Origin: Methylobacter tundripaludum SV96
Lineage (GTDB): Bacteria > Pseudomonadota > Gammaproteobacteria > Methylococcales > Methylomonadaceae
DNA: 64,000 bases
Direction of reading: 5' to 3'
Assembly: GCF_000190755.2 (NCBI RefSeq)
Contig: NZ_JH109153.1
Span: 124,001 to 188,000, forward strand
Shown here: piece by piece, positions 20,249 to 28,819 of the stretch
How positions within the stretch are numbered: the first letter of the stretch is position 1
How the letters are laid out: each line of letters starts with the position of its first letter
The notes under the pieces: generated by a model
Databases searched by the model: none
What the model was told of the DNA's origin: nothing
The model's input: the letters and a program-made list of their open reading frames with translations, nothing else
Translations under genes and position numbers: made by a program

Positions 20249-21526
20249 GTGAATAGCGCCGTCGAGCGCCGGGACGACAATATAATTAGGAAAATAACCG
20301 ATAAAGCCCTATTCTGGTCGGTTTTTCAACCATCACCAACTTCACCGCAACAGCGAAGTTATTCAACCTCCCACCAATTGCACTTACAGGGGCAGCAAGT
20401 TTTGAGTTTACACAGTTATCAATCGGTAGATCGCGAGCAATTAGCCAAGGACATCAACGAAATTCATCAACAAGCTTTAGCCAATATCGGCATTGACGAT
20501 TTTGAGCATTTAACAAGAATGGAACGCTGGGGGAAAATTTGTTCCATCATCGGCTACGGCACGGCCTGGATTTTCCCTAATCCCATTTCCGCGCTGTTAA
20601 TCAGCCAAGGCAGTTTCACGCGCTGGACACAAGTAGGGCATCCGATTGTTCATAGAGCCTACGACAAAGTTGAAGGTGTCGATAAAAATTACACCAGCAA
20701 AAAATTCGCGCAAGGTTGGCGACGGTTTATGGATTGGCCGGACTGGTTTACTGTCGCGGGCTGGCATCATGAGCATGACGTATTGCATCATTACAGTTTG
20801 GGTGAAAAAGCCGATCCCAATAATGCGCAACACAATATGGAATGGCTAAGACAATCAGGCCTGCCGATGTGGCTACGCTATGTGATCGTGGCGTTCTTTT
20901 CCGGGATATGGAAATTGGTTTACTACACGCCCAGAACCCATAAGGAATTGCACTTAAATTCTGCCAGGCAGCAAGGTGAGCCAAAACCCGTGATGACCCG
21001 CATTGGCGCGTGGAGTCTGTTTACCGAACAGGGCAGATCATTCTGGCTGCAAAGTATTTTGCCTTACATCGCCTATCGCTTTGTGTTGCTGCCTTTGCTG
21101 TTTTTACCGTTAGGAAGTTTTGCCGCTCTCAGCGTATTAATCAATTCAATTCTGGCGGAAATTTTCACCAATATGCACAGTTTTCTGGTGATGATCCCGA
21201 ATCATGCCGGGGATGACGTGATGATGTTTGACGAAAAAGCCAAAGGCAAAGGCGAATTTTATCTGCGGCAGATTTTAGGATCAGTGAATTATCCGACGGG
21301 TTCTAATTTGAATGACTTCTTTTACGGCTGGTTGAATTATCAGGTCGAGCATCATTTGTGGCCCAATATGCCGTTAAGTCAATATCAAAAAGTGCAACCT
21401 CAAGTGATGGCGTTGTGCAAAAAACATAACATTCCTTATCTCCAACAGTCCGTTTTTAAAAGATTGTTGAAAGCGGTGGATGTTATGGTGGGGAAAACTT
21501 CGATGTTGAAGCCAGTCGTTGCGTAA
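20249..21526 (+). CDS. Membrane fatty acid desaturase family protein
   Basis: Integral membrane di-iron enzyme that introduces double bonds into acyl chains. Three histidine clusters are present: GHPIVHRAY (His131, His135), GWHHEHDVLHH (His173-His181) and YQVEHHLWP near residue 365. Hydrophobic segments lie around 96-120 and 205-225, and again at 255-310. The substrate and regiospecificity cannot be read from sequence. The start is uncertain: a GTG at 20249 has no clear ribosome-binding site, and the true start may lie further in. A strong terminator follows at 21634. Confidence 0.85.
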   Translation: MNSAVERRDDNIIRKITDKALFWSVFQPSPTSPQQRSYSTSHQLHLQGQQVLSLHSYQSVDREQLAKDINEIHQQALANIGIDDFEHLTRMERWGKICSIIGYGTAWIFPNPISALLISQGSFTRWTQVGHPIVHRAYDKVEGVDKNYTSKKFAQGWRRFMDWPDWFTVAGWHHEHDVLHHYSLGEKADPNNAQHNMEWLRQSGLPMWLRYVIVAFFSGIWKLVYYTPRTHKELHLNSARQQGEPKPVMTRIGAWSLFTEQGRSFWLQSILPYIAYRFVLLPLLFLPLGSFAALSVLINSILAEIFTNMHSFLVMIPNHAGDDVMMFDEKAKGKGEFYLRQILGSVNYPTGSNLNDFFYGWLNYQVEHHLWPNMPLSQYQKVQPQVMALCKKHNIPYLQQSVFKRLLKAVDVMVGKTSMLKPVVA

Positions 21527-21633
21527 ATGAGAAAAGCCGGGGCTGTTTTTGCAAGTTGATTGGAGTCAGAGTAAAAACTAATACCTAACCTTGCTCGCAA
21601 CCGAAGCGAGGTTATTATGCCGTTTTATTTTTC

Positions 21634-21667
21634 AGCTAACCGGACCGCACCCGGTTAGCTTTTCGTG
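21634..21667 (+). terminator. Intrinsic terminator after the desaturase gene
   Basis: Perfect 10-bp arms AGCTAACCGG and CCGGTTAGCT around a 7-base loop, followed by TTTT. It lies about 110 bases after the desaturase stop codon and just before the start of the interrupted small membrane-protein gene. Confidence 0.8.
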
Positions 21668-21709
21668 ATGCATGATGAGCGACTCATATACCCCTAATCA
21701 CATAAGTAG

Positions 21710-22309
21710 TTACGCAAAAGTTATTTGGAATTTTTTACCGATGTCACTCAGGATTTCCAACACCCACTTTTTCAAGTGTCCGTAACTTTGATAGGCATCA
21801 AGCGGCAACCATTCGTACTTAACTTTACGCCAGAGTATTTCGATCAGGTTCAGCTCCGGGCTGTAAGGCGGAAGAAAATGTAAGTACACACCACGTTGTT
21901 GCCAGCCCGCCAGCTTTTCTTTGAATACGCCGCTACGATGAATGGAAGCATTATCCAACACCACACAGCACGGCACTTTAGTTTCTTCGTACTTGCCTGC
22001 ATACGTTTCGACAAACGCATCAAAGGCATTGACAACCGTATCCGTTGTCACCGATTGTTCGGAGCTGTAGAAAAACAGATCATTGCTGCGACTCAAAAAA
22101 CCTAACACATTCATGCGCTTGCTACGATAGCAGGGTATTTGTCGGGTCTCGCCAATCCGTTGCCATCCATAGGGTACACAGGGTGTCGTGCTAAATCCGG
22201 ATTCGTCAAAGTAGTAAAGCTTCAATTCCCCATCATCCTCTTGCTGTTTCAAGGCCTTCAGATATGCCTTATCACGTTGGAAATCTGCTTCATTACGCTT
22301 TCCCTTCAC
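21710..22309 (-). CDS. IS630-type transposase, catalytic DDE frame
   Basis: Contains the RNase H-like DDE catalytic core: YYFDESGF (first Asp), CCVVLDNASIHRS (second Asp) and PYSPELNLIEILWRKVK (Glu). The frame is open upstream to the A7 run at 22342-22348 (reading KSAYAWKRCRQS), so the natural product is probably a fusion with the upstream frame made by -1 frameshifting. A GTG at 22309 overlapping the upstream TGA is an alternative coupled start. The stop codon lies inside the left inverted repeat. Confidence 0.9.
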   Translation of the reverse strand: MKGKRNEADFQRDKAYLKALKQQEDDGELKLYYFDESGFSTTPCVPYGWQRIGETRQIPCYRSKRMNVLGFLSRSNDLFFYSSEQSVTTDTVVNAFDAFVETYAGKYEETKVPCCVVLDNASIHRSGVFKEKLAGWQQRGVYLHFLPPYSPELNLIEILWRKVKYEWLPLDAYQSYGHLKKWVLEILSDIGKKFQITFA

Positions 22310-22779
22310 TGATTGCCGACAACGTTTCCAGGCATAGGCACTTTTTTTAAAATTCGTTTAAAGGTGTCAAGGCTGGCTTCCTTGCCCGTCTCCTCCAGCA
22401 ATCGTGCTGCGGCGGCCTTGGGCTGGTGTGGGTTTTTGTCAATATAGCCCAGAAAAACGGCTTGTTCCTCAACCGTGAAGCGCACAGGCCTACCGCTTCG
22501 TGGACAATCGTAAAGCCCTATTAATCCCTCTGTTTCCCATTTGTCTAACCATGAGCTGACAGTCTCATGCTGGGGCTCAAACAATTCGCTCAGCCGTGCA
22601 ATTACATACCTTCTATTATTCAATAAGATAGCATGTGCCCGTTGTCTAACCCGGAATAATGGGTGGTTACGATAGGCTTCGGTTAACGTTACTTCCTCTT
22701 CCGGGGTCAGTTTGGCGATGAATTTCAGGTGGACTCCTAATTTTTGTCTGTTATTGCAATCGTTTCCAGTTTGACACAA
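22306..22779 (-). CDS. IS630-type transposase, N-terminal frame
   Basis: Carries the helix-turn-helix DNA-binding part (LSELFEPQHETVSSWLDKWE, then LYDCPRSGRP, a typical IS630 linker). It ends shortly after an A7 run at 22342-22348, where a -1 shift moves the ribosome into the DDE frame. The unshifted frame ends with an out-of-family tail of about a dozen residues. The start is uncertain: TTG at 22779 or a later codon near the AGGAGT at about 22737. Confidence 0.85.
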   Translation of the reverse strand: MCQTGNDCNNRQKLGVHLKFIAKLTPEEEVTLTEAYRNHPLFRVRQRAHAILLNNRRYVIARLSELFEPQHETVSSWLDKWETEGLIGLYDCPRSGRPVRFTVEEQAVFLGYIDKNPHQPKAAAARLLEETGKEASLDTFKRILKKVPMPGNVVGNQ

Positions 22780-23360
22780 TAAATTTACTTCCTAATAACT
22801 TTCGCATTACTACTTACCTCCGAATGAACGGATCACGAACACGTTATTCTCGATAATCCTGTTGCTCTACAGCAGCGATGGGACTTGGGTTAACGATCTC
22901 TACATTCCAGGCAAGCGAAGCAAAGGCATTCATCTTCACGATGTTCCCGCATGGGTTATGTATGACGCTTTTATTTGCGCATCTTTTGTAATGCTATCCG
23001 TGGTTGTTGACCATTACGATAAACGCAACAATGAAACAAACTATAAGCGGTTTGCTGATACATTTCGGGTATTGGGCTGGTGCTTCTTTGCGCTGTCGAT
23101 TGTTCTGGCGATTGTGCGATAAAGCTGGGCAGATTCGCCTTTAAGCAATCCGCCATGAACGGGGCCTTTAACTCCGGACTTTTCCAATATGCCCGATCTT
23201 TTCTGATATTGTGCATTGTTGACGGTTTGCTGGCGCAAAATCCCACTCTACAGCAGTACGAGGCGCATCATTCGAAAACTCCCGGCTTAATCTCAATATA
23301 AGTTTTATCCGGTACTCTATCGGCTTTTAAAACGCTGACTTAACTCAATGAGAGGAAACT

Positions 23361-23948
23361 ATGCAGCAAAAAATGATTCTAACGCTCTGTGCGTCGCTGG
23401 CTATTTCTGTGGCTTTGGTCAACAATGCCGATGCCGCAAATTGGAAAGATGTGCTTAATGCTGTCAATAGCAACGTCAATGGTCAGGCAAATAATACAGG
23501 CCAAGCATTGCAACAGGGTCAACAGGCTGTTAATGCAGCCCAAACGGTGCAGCCCGGCAGTCTGGCCGAGTTATTAATGCAGCGAACAGGCGTGACGGGA
23601 GCTCAGGCTCAAGGAGGCGCAGGCGCTTTGTTTCAGATTGCTAAAACCAAGATGTCGACGGATTCATTTACCCAGCTGGAGCAGTCGGTTCCGGGTATGC
23701 AGGGAATGCTGGGGGCTGCTGCGCCCGCCCTATCGCAACAGGGTGGTTTGGCGGGACAATTGTCTTCTATAGCAGGCGCTTCGGGTGGAACGGCAGGGAA
23801 TTTGATTTCTGTGGTTTCCGCTTTTCAGCAGCAGGGCATGTCGCCTGCGATGGTTCAACAGTTTATCCCGGTGGTAATTGATTACGTCAAAGCCCGCGGC
23901 AATGACGCTTTGGTAAATACCTTAAGCACTGCATTAATCGGGCGTTGA
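23361..23948 (+). CDS. DUF2780 secreted protein
   Basis: A 195-residue protein with a Sec signal peptide (cleavage after ADA, about residue 25). A Gln/Asn/Ala-rich stretch (25-65) is followed by a DUF2780-type domain (70-195) containing VPGMQGMLGAA and QFIPVVIDYV. Function is unknown; the family is found in periplasmic proteins of gammaproteobacteria. The ribosome-binding site is AGAGGAAAC just before the ATG. It lies in the accessory patch next to the IS element but its base composition is ordinary. Confidence 0.8.
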   Translation: MQQKMILTLCASLAISVALVNNADAANWKDVLNAVNSNVNGQANNTGQALQQGQQAVNAAQTVQPGSLAELLMQRTGVTGAQAQGGAGALFQIAKTKMSTDSFTQLEQSVPGMQGMLGAAAPALSQQGGLAGQLSSIAGASGGTAGNLISVVSAFQQQGMSPAMVQQFIPVVIDYVKARGNDALVNTLSTALIGR

Positions 23949-24014
23949 TCTAGAAGAATATCGGACTTCCCACTTAAAGCGGGATGCGCGTATGGCTTAA
24001 CCATTCGCTCTAAG

Positions 24015-24097
24015 TCCTTCGACGCTGCCAGGGAGTGCCTTGTCGAAAGGGTAGACGTTTAGCCGTTCATGGTTCGACAAGCTCACCACGAACGGCT
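24015..24097. repeat. REP-like palindromes
   Basis: Two adjacent imperfect hairpins. One has arms CCTTCGAC/GTCGAAAGG (24015-24050). The other has arms AGCCGTTC/GAACGGCT (24061-24097) around TTCGACAAGCTCACCACG, a repeat core widespread in proteobacterial intergenic regions. The second supplies the last codons and stop of the small minus-strand frame ending at 24067. Confidence 0.8.
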
Positions 24098-24258
24098 GAA
24101 TCTAAATACTCCATGTTAAATTGAAGATCGAATATCGGCTTTAAGGGCACCGAGACAAATGTACCATCATCCCAACAGGGATACCGAGTTGTATAGGTAC
24201 CTATGTCATCGTATAGGTTGAGGCTTTCCAAAAGGTCGTAGACTGTACAGCCGCCCAT
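24067..24258 (-). CDS. Small frame coupled to mltD, tail encoded by a REP-like repeat
   Basis: The ATG at 24256-24258 overlaps the mltD stop (TGATG), so translation could be coupled. The 63-residue product has YDDIGTYTTRYPCWDDGTF and then ends in repeat-encoded residues (SAVRGELVEP). I do not recognise a family. It may be the remnant of a longer gene whose end was replaced by the repeat, or a chance frame. Confidence 0.3.
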   Translation of the reverse strand: MGGCTVYDLLESLNLYDDIGTYTTRYPCWDDGTFVSVPLKPIFDLQFNMEYLDSAVRGELVEP

Positions 24259-25871
24259 CAAGTATTAAGAATCACTTTCAGTTTTTTACCTGGAGTAAGC
24301 GCATTGCTTATGGTCGGTGGATTCCATTTACGCAGGTCTGCGATTGAGACATTAAATTTACGGGAAATTTGTGCCAGCGAATCGCCTTGCTTAACGGTAT
24401 AACTAATTGAACGAATCCCGGCAGCAGATGCAGCTACAGCCTGTTGATTAGCGGCTTTAATGGTCAACTTCTGGCCTGAAACCAATGCAGATTTTGCAGT
24501 GATTTTGTTCCAGCTCGCTATATCATTAACGCTAACCGAAAACTTCTGCGCGATATTCCAGAATGTATCGCCTGGTTTTACGACATAGGTCTGGGCGCTT
24601 CCGGGTTTATTGCTCGCTGTTTTGACGGCGAGTTGGGTATCCGCTGATTTTTGTGCCGTCGGCATTTTTAAAAGCATGCCGGAGTGGATGGAATTACTGG
24701 TTAAATGATTGGCCTGACGAATTGACTGGGGCGTTGTATTATTTTTGTCGGCAATAGATACGAGGTTTTCCCCGGCTTTAACTTTGTGTTGGTTTGGGAT
24801 AGTCTGGATTTGATCATGTCGAATTTGCGCCATTGTCTCGTCATGGTAACGCTTCATATCGACCCGTTCATCATAGGGCAGTTGAGCCAGGTTTTGTTTG
24901 AATGATTGCGCTTTGGCAACGGGAATTAGTAAGTGATGCGGCCCCTGCGGCGCTGTGCTTGAGTGGTTAAAACCGGGATTTAATTTTAAAAATTCATTCA
25001 GCGGCGTATTAGCCAGTTCCGCAGCTTTGTTTAAATCCAGTTGGGATTTGACATCGACAAGCTCACAATAAGGCTTATTGGGGATGTGTTGTAAATCAAT
25101 ATTGTATTTATCGGCATTGGCAAATATTCTGGCGATAGCCAGCAACCGCGGCACATAGTCCGCCGTTTCCTTGGGAAGATCTAATGACCAGTAATCGGTT
25201 GCCAGATTGAGGTTTTCATTTTTTTCGATCGCTTTTCTTACATTGCCTTTGCCGTAATTATAGGAGGCCAGCGCAAGATGCCAATCGCCGTCAAAAGTCT
25301 CGCCCAAGTGTTTGAGAAAAGAGGTTGCCGCTTTGGTTGAGGCATAAACATCGCGGCGACCGTCGTACCAGGCGTTTTGTTGAAGACCATACAGACGACC
25401 GGTAGCCGGTATAAATTGCCAGAGTCCTGACGCATCGCTTTTTGAGTAGGCTTCCGGCAGAAAGGCGCTCTCAACGATAGGCAATAAAGCCAGTTCGCCG
25501 GGGATATTTTTTGCTTCGACTTCGTCGAGTATAAGATGCAAATATGGTTCCGCTCGTTGCTGAACTCTGGCAAGATAGGCTGGGTGTCGTAAATACCAGT
25601 TTATCTCGCGATCAATCCGCTCGTTTTCAATTTCGGGTAGCGAATATAACGATATTAATCGCTCCCAAACCGTATTTTTGTATTTTGATGGTACATTGTA
25701 TTTTTGTTTGCCGAACGGATGGAGAGCATGTCTCACATAGCTGTTATCCATTTCAGCACTGGCAGGCGGCCTATCGTTAAAAGAGTCTTTTGAGGTTGTA
25801 GAGCAGCCTGTTGCAATTAAAAAGATCAACACTAATAAAAATTTGACTGACCTGTTAAAGTTAACGCGCAT
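24258..25871 (-). CDS. mltD: Membrane-bound lytic murein transglycosylase D
   Basis: Outer-membrane lipoprotein that cleaves peptidoglycan glycan strands. The signal peptide ends IATGC with the lipidated cysteine at 23. The SLT domain (about 105-230) has LPIVESAFLPEA (catalytic Glu), SGLWQFIPATGR and LASYNYGKGNV. Three LysM repeats follow (about 360-405, 430-475 and 490-535) with the VKPGDTFWNIAQKFSV-type consensus. At 537 residues it is longer than E. coli MltD (452), which has two LysM repeats. It is divergent from the methyltransferase gene, as in the E. coli mltD-gloB-yafS-rnhA region, but gloB is absent here. Confidence 0.93.
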   Translation of the reverse strand: MRVNFNRSVKFLLVLIFLIATGCSTTSKDSFNDRPPASAEMDNSYVRHALHPFGKQKYNVPSKYKNTVWERLISLYSLPEIENERIDREINWYLRHPAYLARVQQRAEPYLHLILDEVEAKNIPGELALLPIVESAFLPEAYSKSDASGLWQFIPATGRLYGLQQNAWYDGRRDVYASTKAATSFLKHLGETFDGDWHLALASYNYGKGNVRKAIEKNENLNLATDYWSLDLPKETADYVPRLLAIARIFANADKYNIDLQHIPNKPYCELVDVKSQLDLNKAAELANTPLNEFLKLNPGFNHSSTAPQGPHHLLIPVAKAQSFKQNLAQLPYDERVDMKRYHDETMAQIRHDQIQTIPNQHKVKAGENLVSIADKNNTTPQSIRQANHLTSNSIHSGMLLKMPTAQKSADTQLAVKTASNKPGSAQTYVVKPGDTFWNIAQKFSVSVNDIASWNKITAKSALVSGQKLTIKAANQQAVAASAAGIRSISYTVKQGDSLAQISRKFNVSIADLRKWNPPTISNALTPGKKLKVILNT

Positions 25872-25970
25872 CGTCTAAGCCTATTAAGAGTGAAGTTTAT
25901 TATTAGAATGTTACTATTATAGCTTGTTTTTATTGAAAATCATCAAAGTCAGATAGTGTAGAATTCGCAC

Positions 25971-26690
25971 ATGAAACGTAATTTCTTATTTGCCTGGTAT
26001 CAAACTCCTAGAGGCAAGCTGCTACAACAGCTTGAAGCCGACTATTTACAACGGTCCATTACCGTCAGTTGTCAGCAAACCATCTTGCAGATTGGCGGAT
26101 TAGACTGGGAAAGTGAGTTTATCGACTGTACTTTATACAAAAATTTTACGGTACTCGATGCTAAAAGCATGGGCTGCAATAAGGCCAGAAAAATCCAGGC
26201 CAAAGCATACAGCCTGCCCTTGCAAAGTAACTGCATTGATATGATTATAGTGCCTCATTTATTGGAGTTTGATGCCTTTCGATTTCAAACCATGCGGGAA
26301 ATAGAACGTGTTTTGAAGCCGGAAGGAATATTGGTCATACTGAATTTTAATCCTTGGAGCCTATGGATTCGATACCAGTATTTGTGGGATAAAAAAATGG
26401 CCGATTCCTGGGGGGGGCACTTTATTTCCCGCTCAAGAATTTTGGACTGGCTAAAGTTATTAAATTTTGAAGTAACTGTATCGTCGGAATTTAATTTGGA
26501 TACGGTGAAATCGACTCATGGGAAATTTATAACCCGAGGGCACTCGCTCACATCGACCGCTTATGCGATTAAGGCTATCAAGCGCCGTTACAACCTGATT
26601 CCATTAACGCCGGTACGCGCGTTAAACCCCCGTTTAATTCTGACAAACCCACTTAACTCACCGACTACACAACTAAACAAACATGACTGA
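25971..26690 (+). CDS. SAM-dependent methyltransferase (YafS-like)
   Basis: A 239-residue class I methyltransferase-type protein. [10 protein letters not shown] is the region of the SAM-binding motif I (degenerate), followed by the acidic LDAK strand. [10 protein letters not shown] is motif IV and [20 protein letters not shown] is the motif V/VI region. The substrate is unknown. It overlaps rnhA by 8 bases, and this pairing matches the E. coli yafS-rnhA neighbourhood, which is the main reason for the YafS-like call. Confidence 0.8.
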   Translation: MKRNFLFAWYQTPRGKLLQQLEADYLQRSITVSCQQTILQIGGLDWESEFIDCTLYKNFTVLDAKSMGCNKARKIQAKAYSLPLQSNCIDMIIVPHLLEFDAFRFQTMREIERVLKPEGILVILNFNPWSLWIRYQYLWDKKMADSWGGHFISRSRILDWLKLLNFEVTVSSEFNLDTVKSTHGKFITRGHSLTSTAYAIKAIKRRYNLIPLTPVRALNPRLILTNPLNSPTTQLNKHD

Positions 26691-27138
26691 TTCCGTCATT
26701 ATTTACACCGATGGCGCCTGCCGCGGCAATCCTGGACCGGGTGGCTGGGGCGTAATACTCTGCTACAAGGGAACTATTAAGGAAATCTACGGCGGCGACC
26801 CGGACACCACCAACAACCGCATGGAGTTGATGGCGGCAATCCAGGCGCTGGAAATCCTGACCAAGCCCTGCTCGGTGCAGATCAATACCGATTCGAAATA
26901 TGTCATGCAGGGCATTACAGAATGGATAAGCAACTGGAAAAAACGCGGTTGGAAAACCGCCTCCAGAACACCGGTTAAAAATGAAGACCTGTGGCGCAGG
27001 CTGGATGCCGCCATTCAACGGCACAATATCGAATGGTTTTGGGTAAAAGGCCATTCAGGCCATAAAGATAACGACAGGGCGGATGAACTGGCTAATCTTG
27101 GCATTGATTCGTTAAAGAACGAACACGAAATGACTTGA
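26683..27138 (+). CDS. rnhA: Ribonuclease HI
   Basis: Degrades the RNA strand of RNA-DNA hybrids during replication and R-loop removal. All four catalytic acids are present: Asp10 in [15 protein letters not shown], Glu48 in NNRMELMA, Asp70 in INTDSKYV and Asp134 in NDRADELAN. His124 is in VKGHSGH and the basic handle loop WKKRGWK is also present. The 151-residue length is normal. Its start overlaps the end of the methyltransferase gene, implying coupling. Confidence 0.97.
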   Translation: MTDSVIIYTDGACRGNPGPGGWGVILCYKGTIKEIYGGDPDTTNNRMELMAAIQALEILTKPCSVQINTDSKYVMQGITEWISNWKKRGWKTASRTPVKNEDLWRRLDAAIQRHNIEWFWVKGHSGHKDNDRADELANLGIDSLKNEHEMT

Positions 27139-27343
27139 GCAGTTTAGGGGGAATTCATTCATCTTTAGAACACCCGTTTTTAGGGTGATTTACTCAACTC
27201 AGCCCTATCGGATGTCCGTTTTTATTAGGCCACTACCACTTGGCTATTTATGAGAGGAAAACTTAATTGTTTATTAGCCTTCCCTTTTTTGAATTTTTCT
27301 GCTCACTTCATCATTCAAATTCAACAATCAAGCACCTACAAGC

Positions 27344-27557
27344 TTTTCCACAACTTCTGTGTATAACTTTGTGCATAAGCTATAAATAACGCCGTTCAGC
27401 CTCGATAAAACCTGCTTCTTTGTTAAATTGTAGTATTTTTATACAAAAAATCATTACAATTAATAATCAATAGGTTGCCATTATAAAATCTTAATAAACG
27501 GCACCTGCCTCAAGCTGTGGCTCAGCATTTATTACAACAAAATCAATCTGTGCATAA
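27344..27557. promoter_or_regulatory. Cluster of DnaA-box-like sites beside an AT-rich tract
   Basis: Three perfect matches to TTATNCACA, read on the minus strand as TGTGTATAA (27358-27366) and TGTGCATAA (27370-27378 and 27549-27557). One near match TTTTCCACA lies on the plus strand (27344-27352). The first two perfect sites are exactly 12 bp apart in the same orientation. A tract rich in A and T lies between them at about 27420-27500. Binding by DnaA is inferred only from the consensus. Confidence 0.5.
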
Positions 27558-27669
27558 ACAACATCCAATAAGCCGATAAGCTATTCAACCGTTAACCAGT
27601 TACAATTTTTTATCGCTTTTAACCCGATACGCTTTAGATGTATTTCAAATCCAGCTCAAAACAATTGAT

Positions 27670-27765
27670 ACCGCCCCGCTTATTTACAACTGGAGGCTTT
27701 AAGCATGATCGGAATTTTGGAATAATTTCCAAAAAACTCCGCGAAAGATCGAAAGATGGGGCGGT
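27670..27765. other. Potential structured RNA or palindromic element
   Basis: Perfect 8-bp arms ACCGCCCC (27670-27677) and GGGGCGGT (27758-27765) enclose about 80 bases with smaller internal stems (GCTT/AAGC, GGAA/TTCC, GATC/GATC). GGAGG followed by ATG and a six-codon frame (MIGILE) lies inside. A further hairpin GCCTCT/AGAGGC follows at about 27774-27788. No known family recognised. Confidence 0.35.
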
Positions 27766-28061
27766 GAGAACTTTGCCTCTAAAAGAGGCCAACATTCAAC
27801 CCTGAGTTGTGATGGTTTGTGTCATAACCAGTCGCATTATCTACGCTATCCGGTCGATGACGCTTTTGATGCAAAGACTTATTTCAGATGACTCGTAGCA
27901 AAAAAGACGCTAAATTGATACCGCCCTTAAAAGTCTAACAACATTCAGTTATCTAATTTAGATCGTAACCAGCTCTCAATACAAACACGAAACGTTAATG
28001 AACCAATAGGCTTCGATATCGTTCCCTCTTCAAATGTAACTGGTCACGTTTTTAAAATTGA

Positions 28062-28790
28062 TTAAACAGCAATTCCTACCTGTAAAGCATCAAACCAGTC
28101 TAAAAACCGTTTGACATCATCACCTTTAAACATCCGCCCATGCTGTGGAGCCAAAATATCAATATCAAGATTTCTTACCCGTTCAATCCAGACTCTTTTT
28201 GCCTGATTTGACGGCATCCATCGCTGATGCCAATAACGCATTTTTTCAACATGCGCAGCAAAATTATCAACAAACACAGGGGCATCAGGACCCTCAATAG
28301 CTCCTCCTACATCCCCTGTCATCAGAATTTTAGCTTGAGGGTCATAAACATGAAAATTCCCGGACGAATGCAAATAATGGGCGGGTATAATCTGCAATTC
28401 CACAGAGTCTAATTTAATGGTTCCGCCGTTATCCGGAATAGGCACATATTCTATTGATTCACAGCTGTAATGCCGCAAAAAACCTTCCCAAATTGCCGGC
28501 GCATGGAGCTTGGCATTTGTTAAAGCCTGATCCCATAAACCCAGCGATGAGATCACGTCAGGATCCTGGTGCGAAGCGAATAGATCCGTTATTTGATCTA
28601 CAGGAGCGTGATGCAACACAGCCGCCATCATCGGAGCAAACAGCTCAGCACCACCTGGATCCAAAAGCAGGCAGCGGTTAGCCGTACGTACTACATATTG
28701 GTTGGTATCGATTACATTGTTGGGCTTGCCTTCATCCCTTCCAAACATAATCCATTGATGCGATCCTTCATATATCTTGGTCGTTTTCAT
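28062..28790 (-). CDS. Oxygen-binding di-iron protein (ODP-type metallo-beta-lactamase fold)
   Basis: A 242-residue metallo-beta-lactamase fold protein related to the oxygen-reducing domain of flavodiiron proteins but without flavodoxin. Predicted metal ligands are H74, D76 and D78 in ASHQDPDV, H138 in PAHYLHS, D160 in MTGDVGG and H217 in PQHGRMF. Di-iron proteins of this family are known in chemotaxis clusters as oxygen or redox sensors that signal to CheA-coupled receptors. Its position at the end of a complete che operon supports that role. Start: ATG at 28790; an alternative TTG lies 9 bases upstream. Confidence 0.82.
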   Translation of the reverse strand: MKTTKIYEGSHQWIMFGRDEGKPNNVIDTNQYVVRTANRCLLLDPGGAELFAPMMAAVLHHAPVDQITDLFASHQDPDVISSLGLWDQALTNAKLHAPAIWEGFLRHYSCESIEYVPIPDNGGTIKLDSVELQIIPAHYLHSSGNFHVYDPQAKILMTGDVGGAIEGPDAPVFVDNFAAHVEKMRYWHQRWMPSNQAKRVWIERVRNLDIDILAPQHGRMFKGDDVKRFLDWFDALQVGIAV

Positions 28791-28819
28791 AAAAAACAAT
28801 GCCTTTTGAGTTAAGCTAT

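Larger units (their letters stand above)
21705..22814 (-). mobile_element. IS630-family insertion sequence with TA target duplication
   Basis: The 1110-bp element is bounded by imperfect inverted repeats, left AGTAGTTACGCAAAAGTTAT and right (reverse complement) AGTAGTAATGCGAAAGTTAT. It is flanked by TA on both sides (21703-21704 and 22815-22816). IS630/Tc1 elements characteristically duplicate TA. It encodes a transposase in two overlapping frames with a poly-A slip site. Both ends look intact, so it may still be active. Confidence 0.93.
21675..23122 (+). pseudogene. Small membrane protein gene split by the IS630-type element
   Basis: If the element at 21705-22814 and one copy of its TA target are removed, one open frame of 111 codons is restored. 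It begins MSDSYTPNHI (21675-21704) and continues PPNERITNTLFSIILLLYSS from 22817 to the stop at 23122. The protein would have two membrane segments (about residues 18-30 and 62-74) and a third near the C-terminus. I do not recognise the family. The right-hand fragment alone is open from the element end and could be translated from a TTG at 22862, but it would lack the N-terminus. The insertion has therefore very likely inactivated the gene. Confidence 0.8.
27139..28061. other. Gene-free stretch of about 920 bases
   Basis: No convincing coding frame on either strand. It contains a small hairpin after rnhA (CACCC/GGGTG at about 27167-27184), a cluster of DnaA-box-like 9-mers with an AT-rich stretch, and a potential structured element at 27670-27765. 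A 14-bp direct repeat AATTGATACCGCCC occurs at 27663 and 27913. The stretch separates rightward rnhA from the leftward chemotaxis cluster. Confidence 0.6.

Noticed and set aside
22862-23122. Independent small membrane-protein gene starting at a TTG
   Set aside because: The frame stays open back to the IS end and joins in frame with sequence left of the IS, so it is the 3' part of an interrupted gene.
27344-27557. Firm call of oriC
   Set aside because: Only consensus matches support it; gene orientation to the right and the absence of typical origin neighbours argue against, so it is listed as a DnaA-box cluster only.
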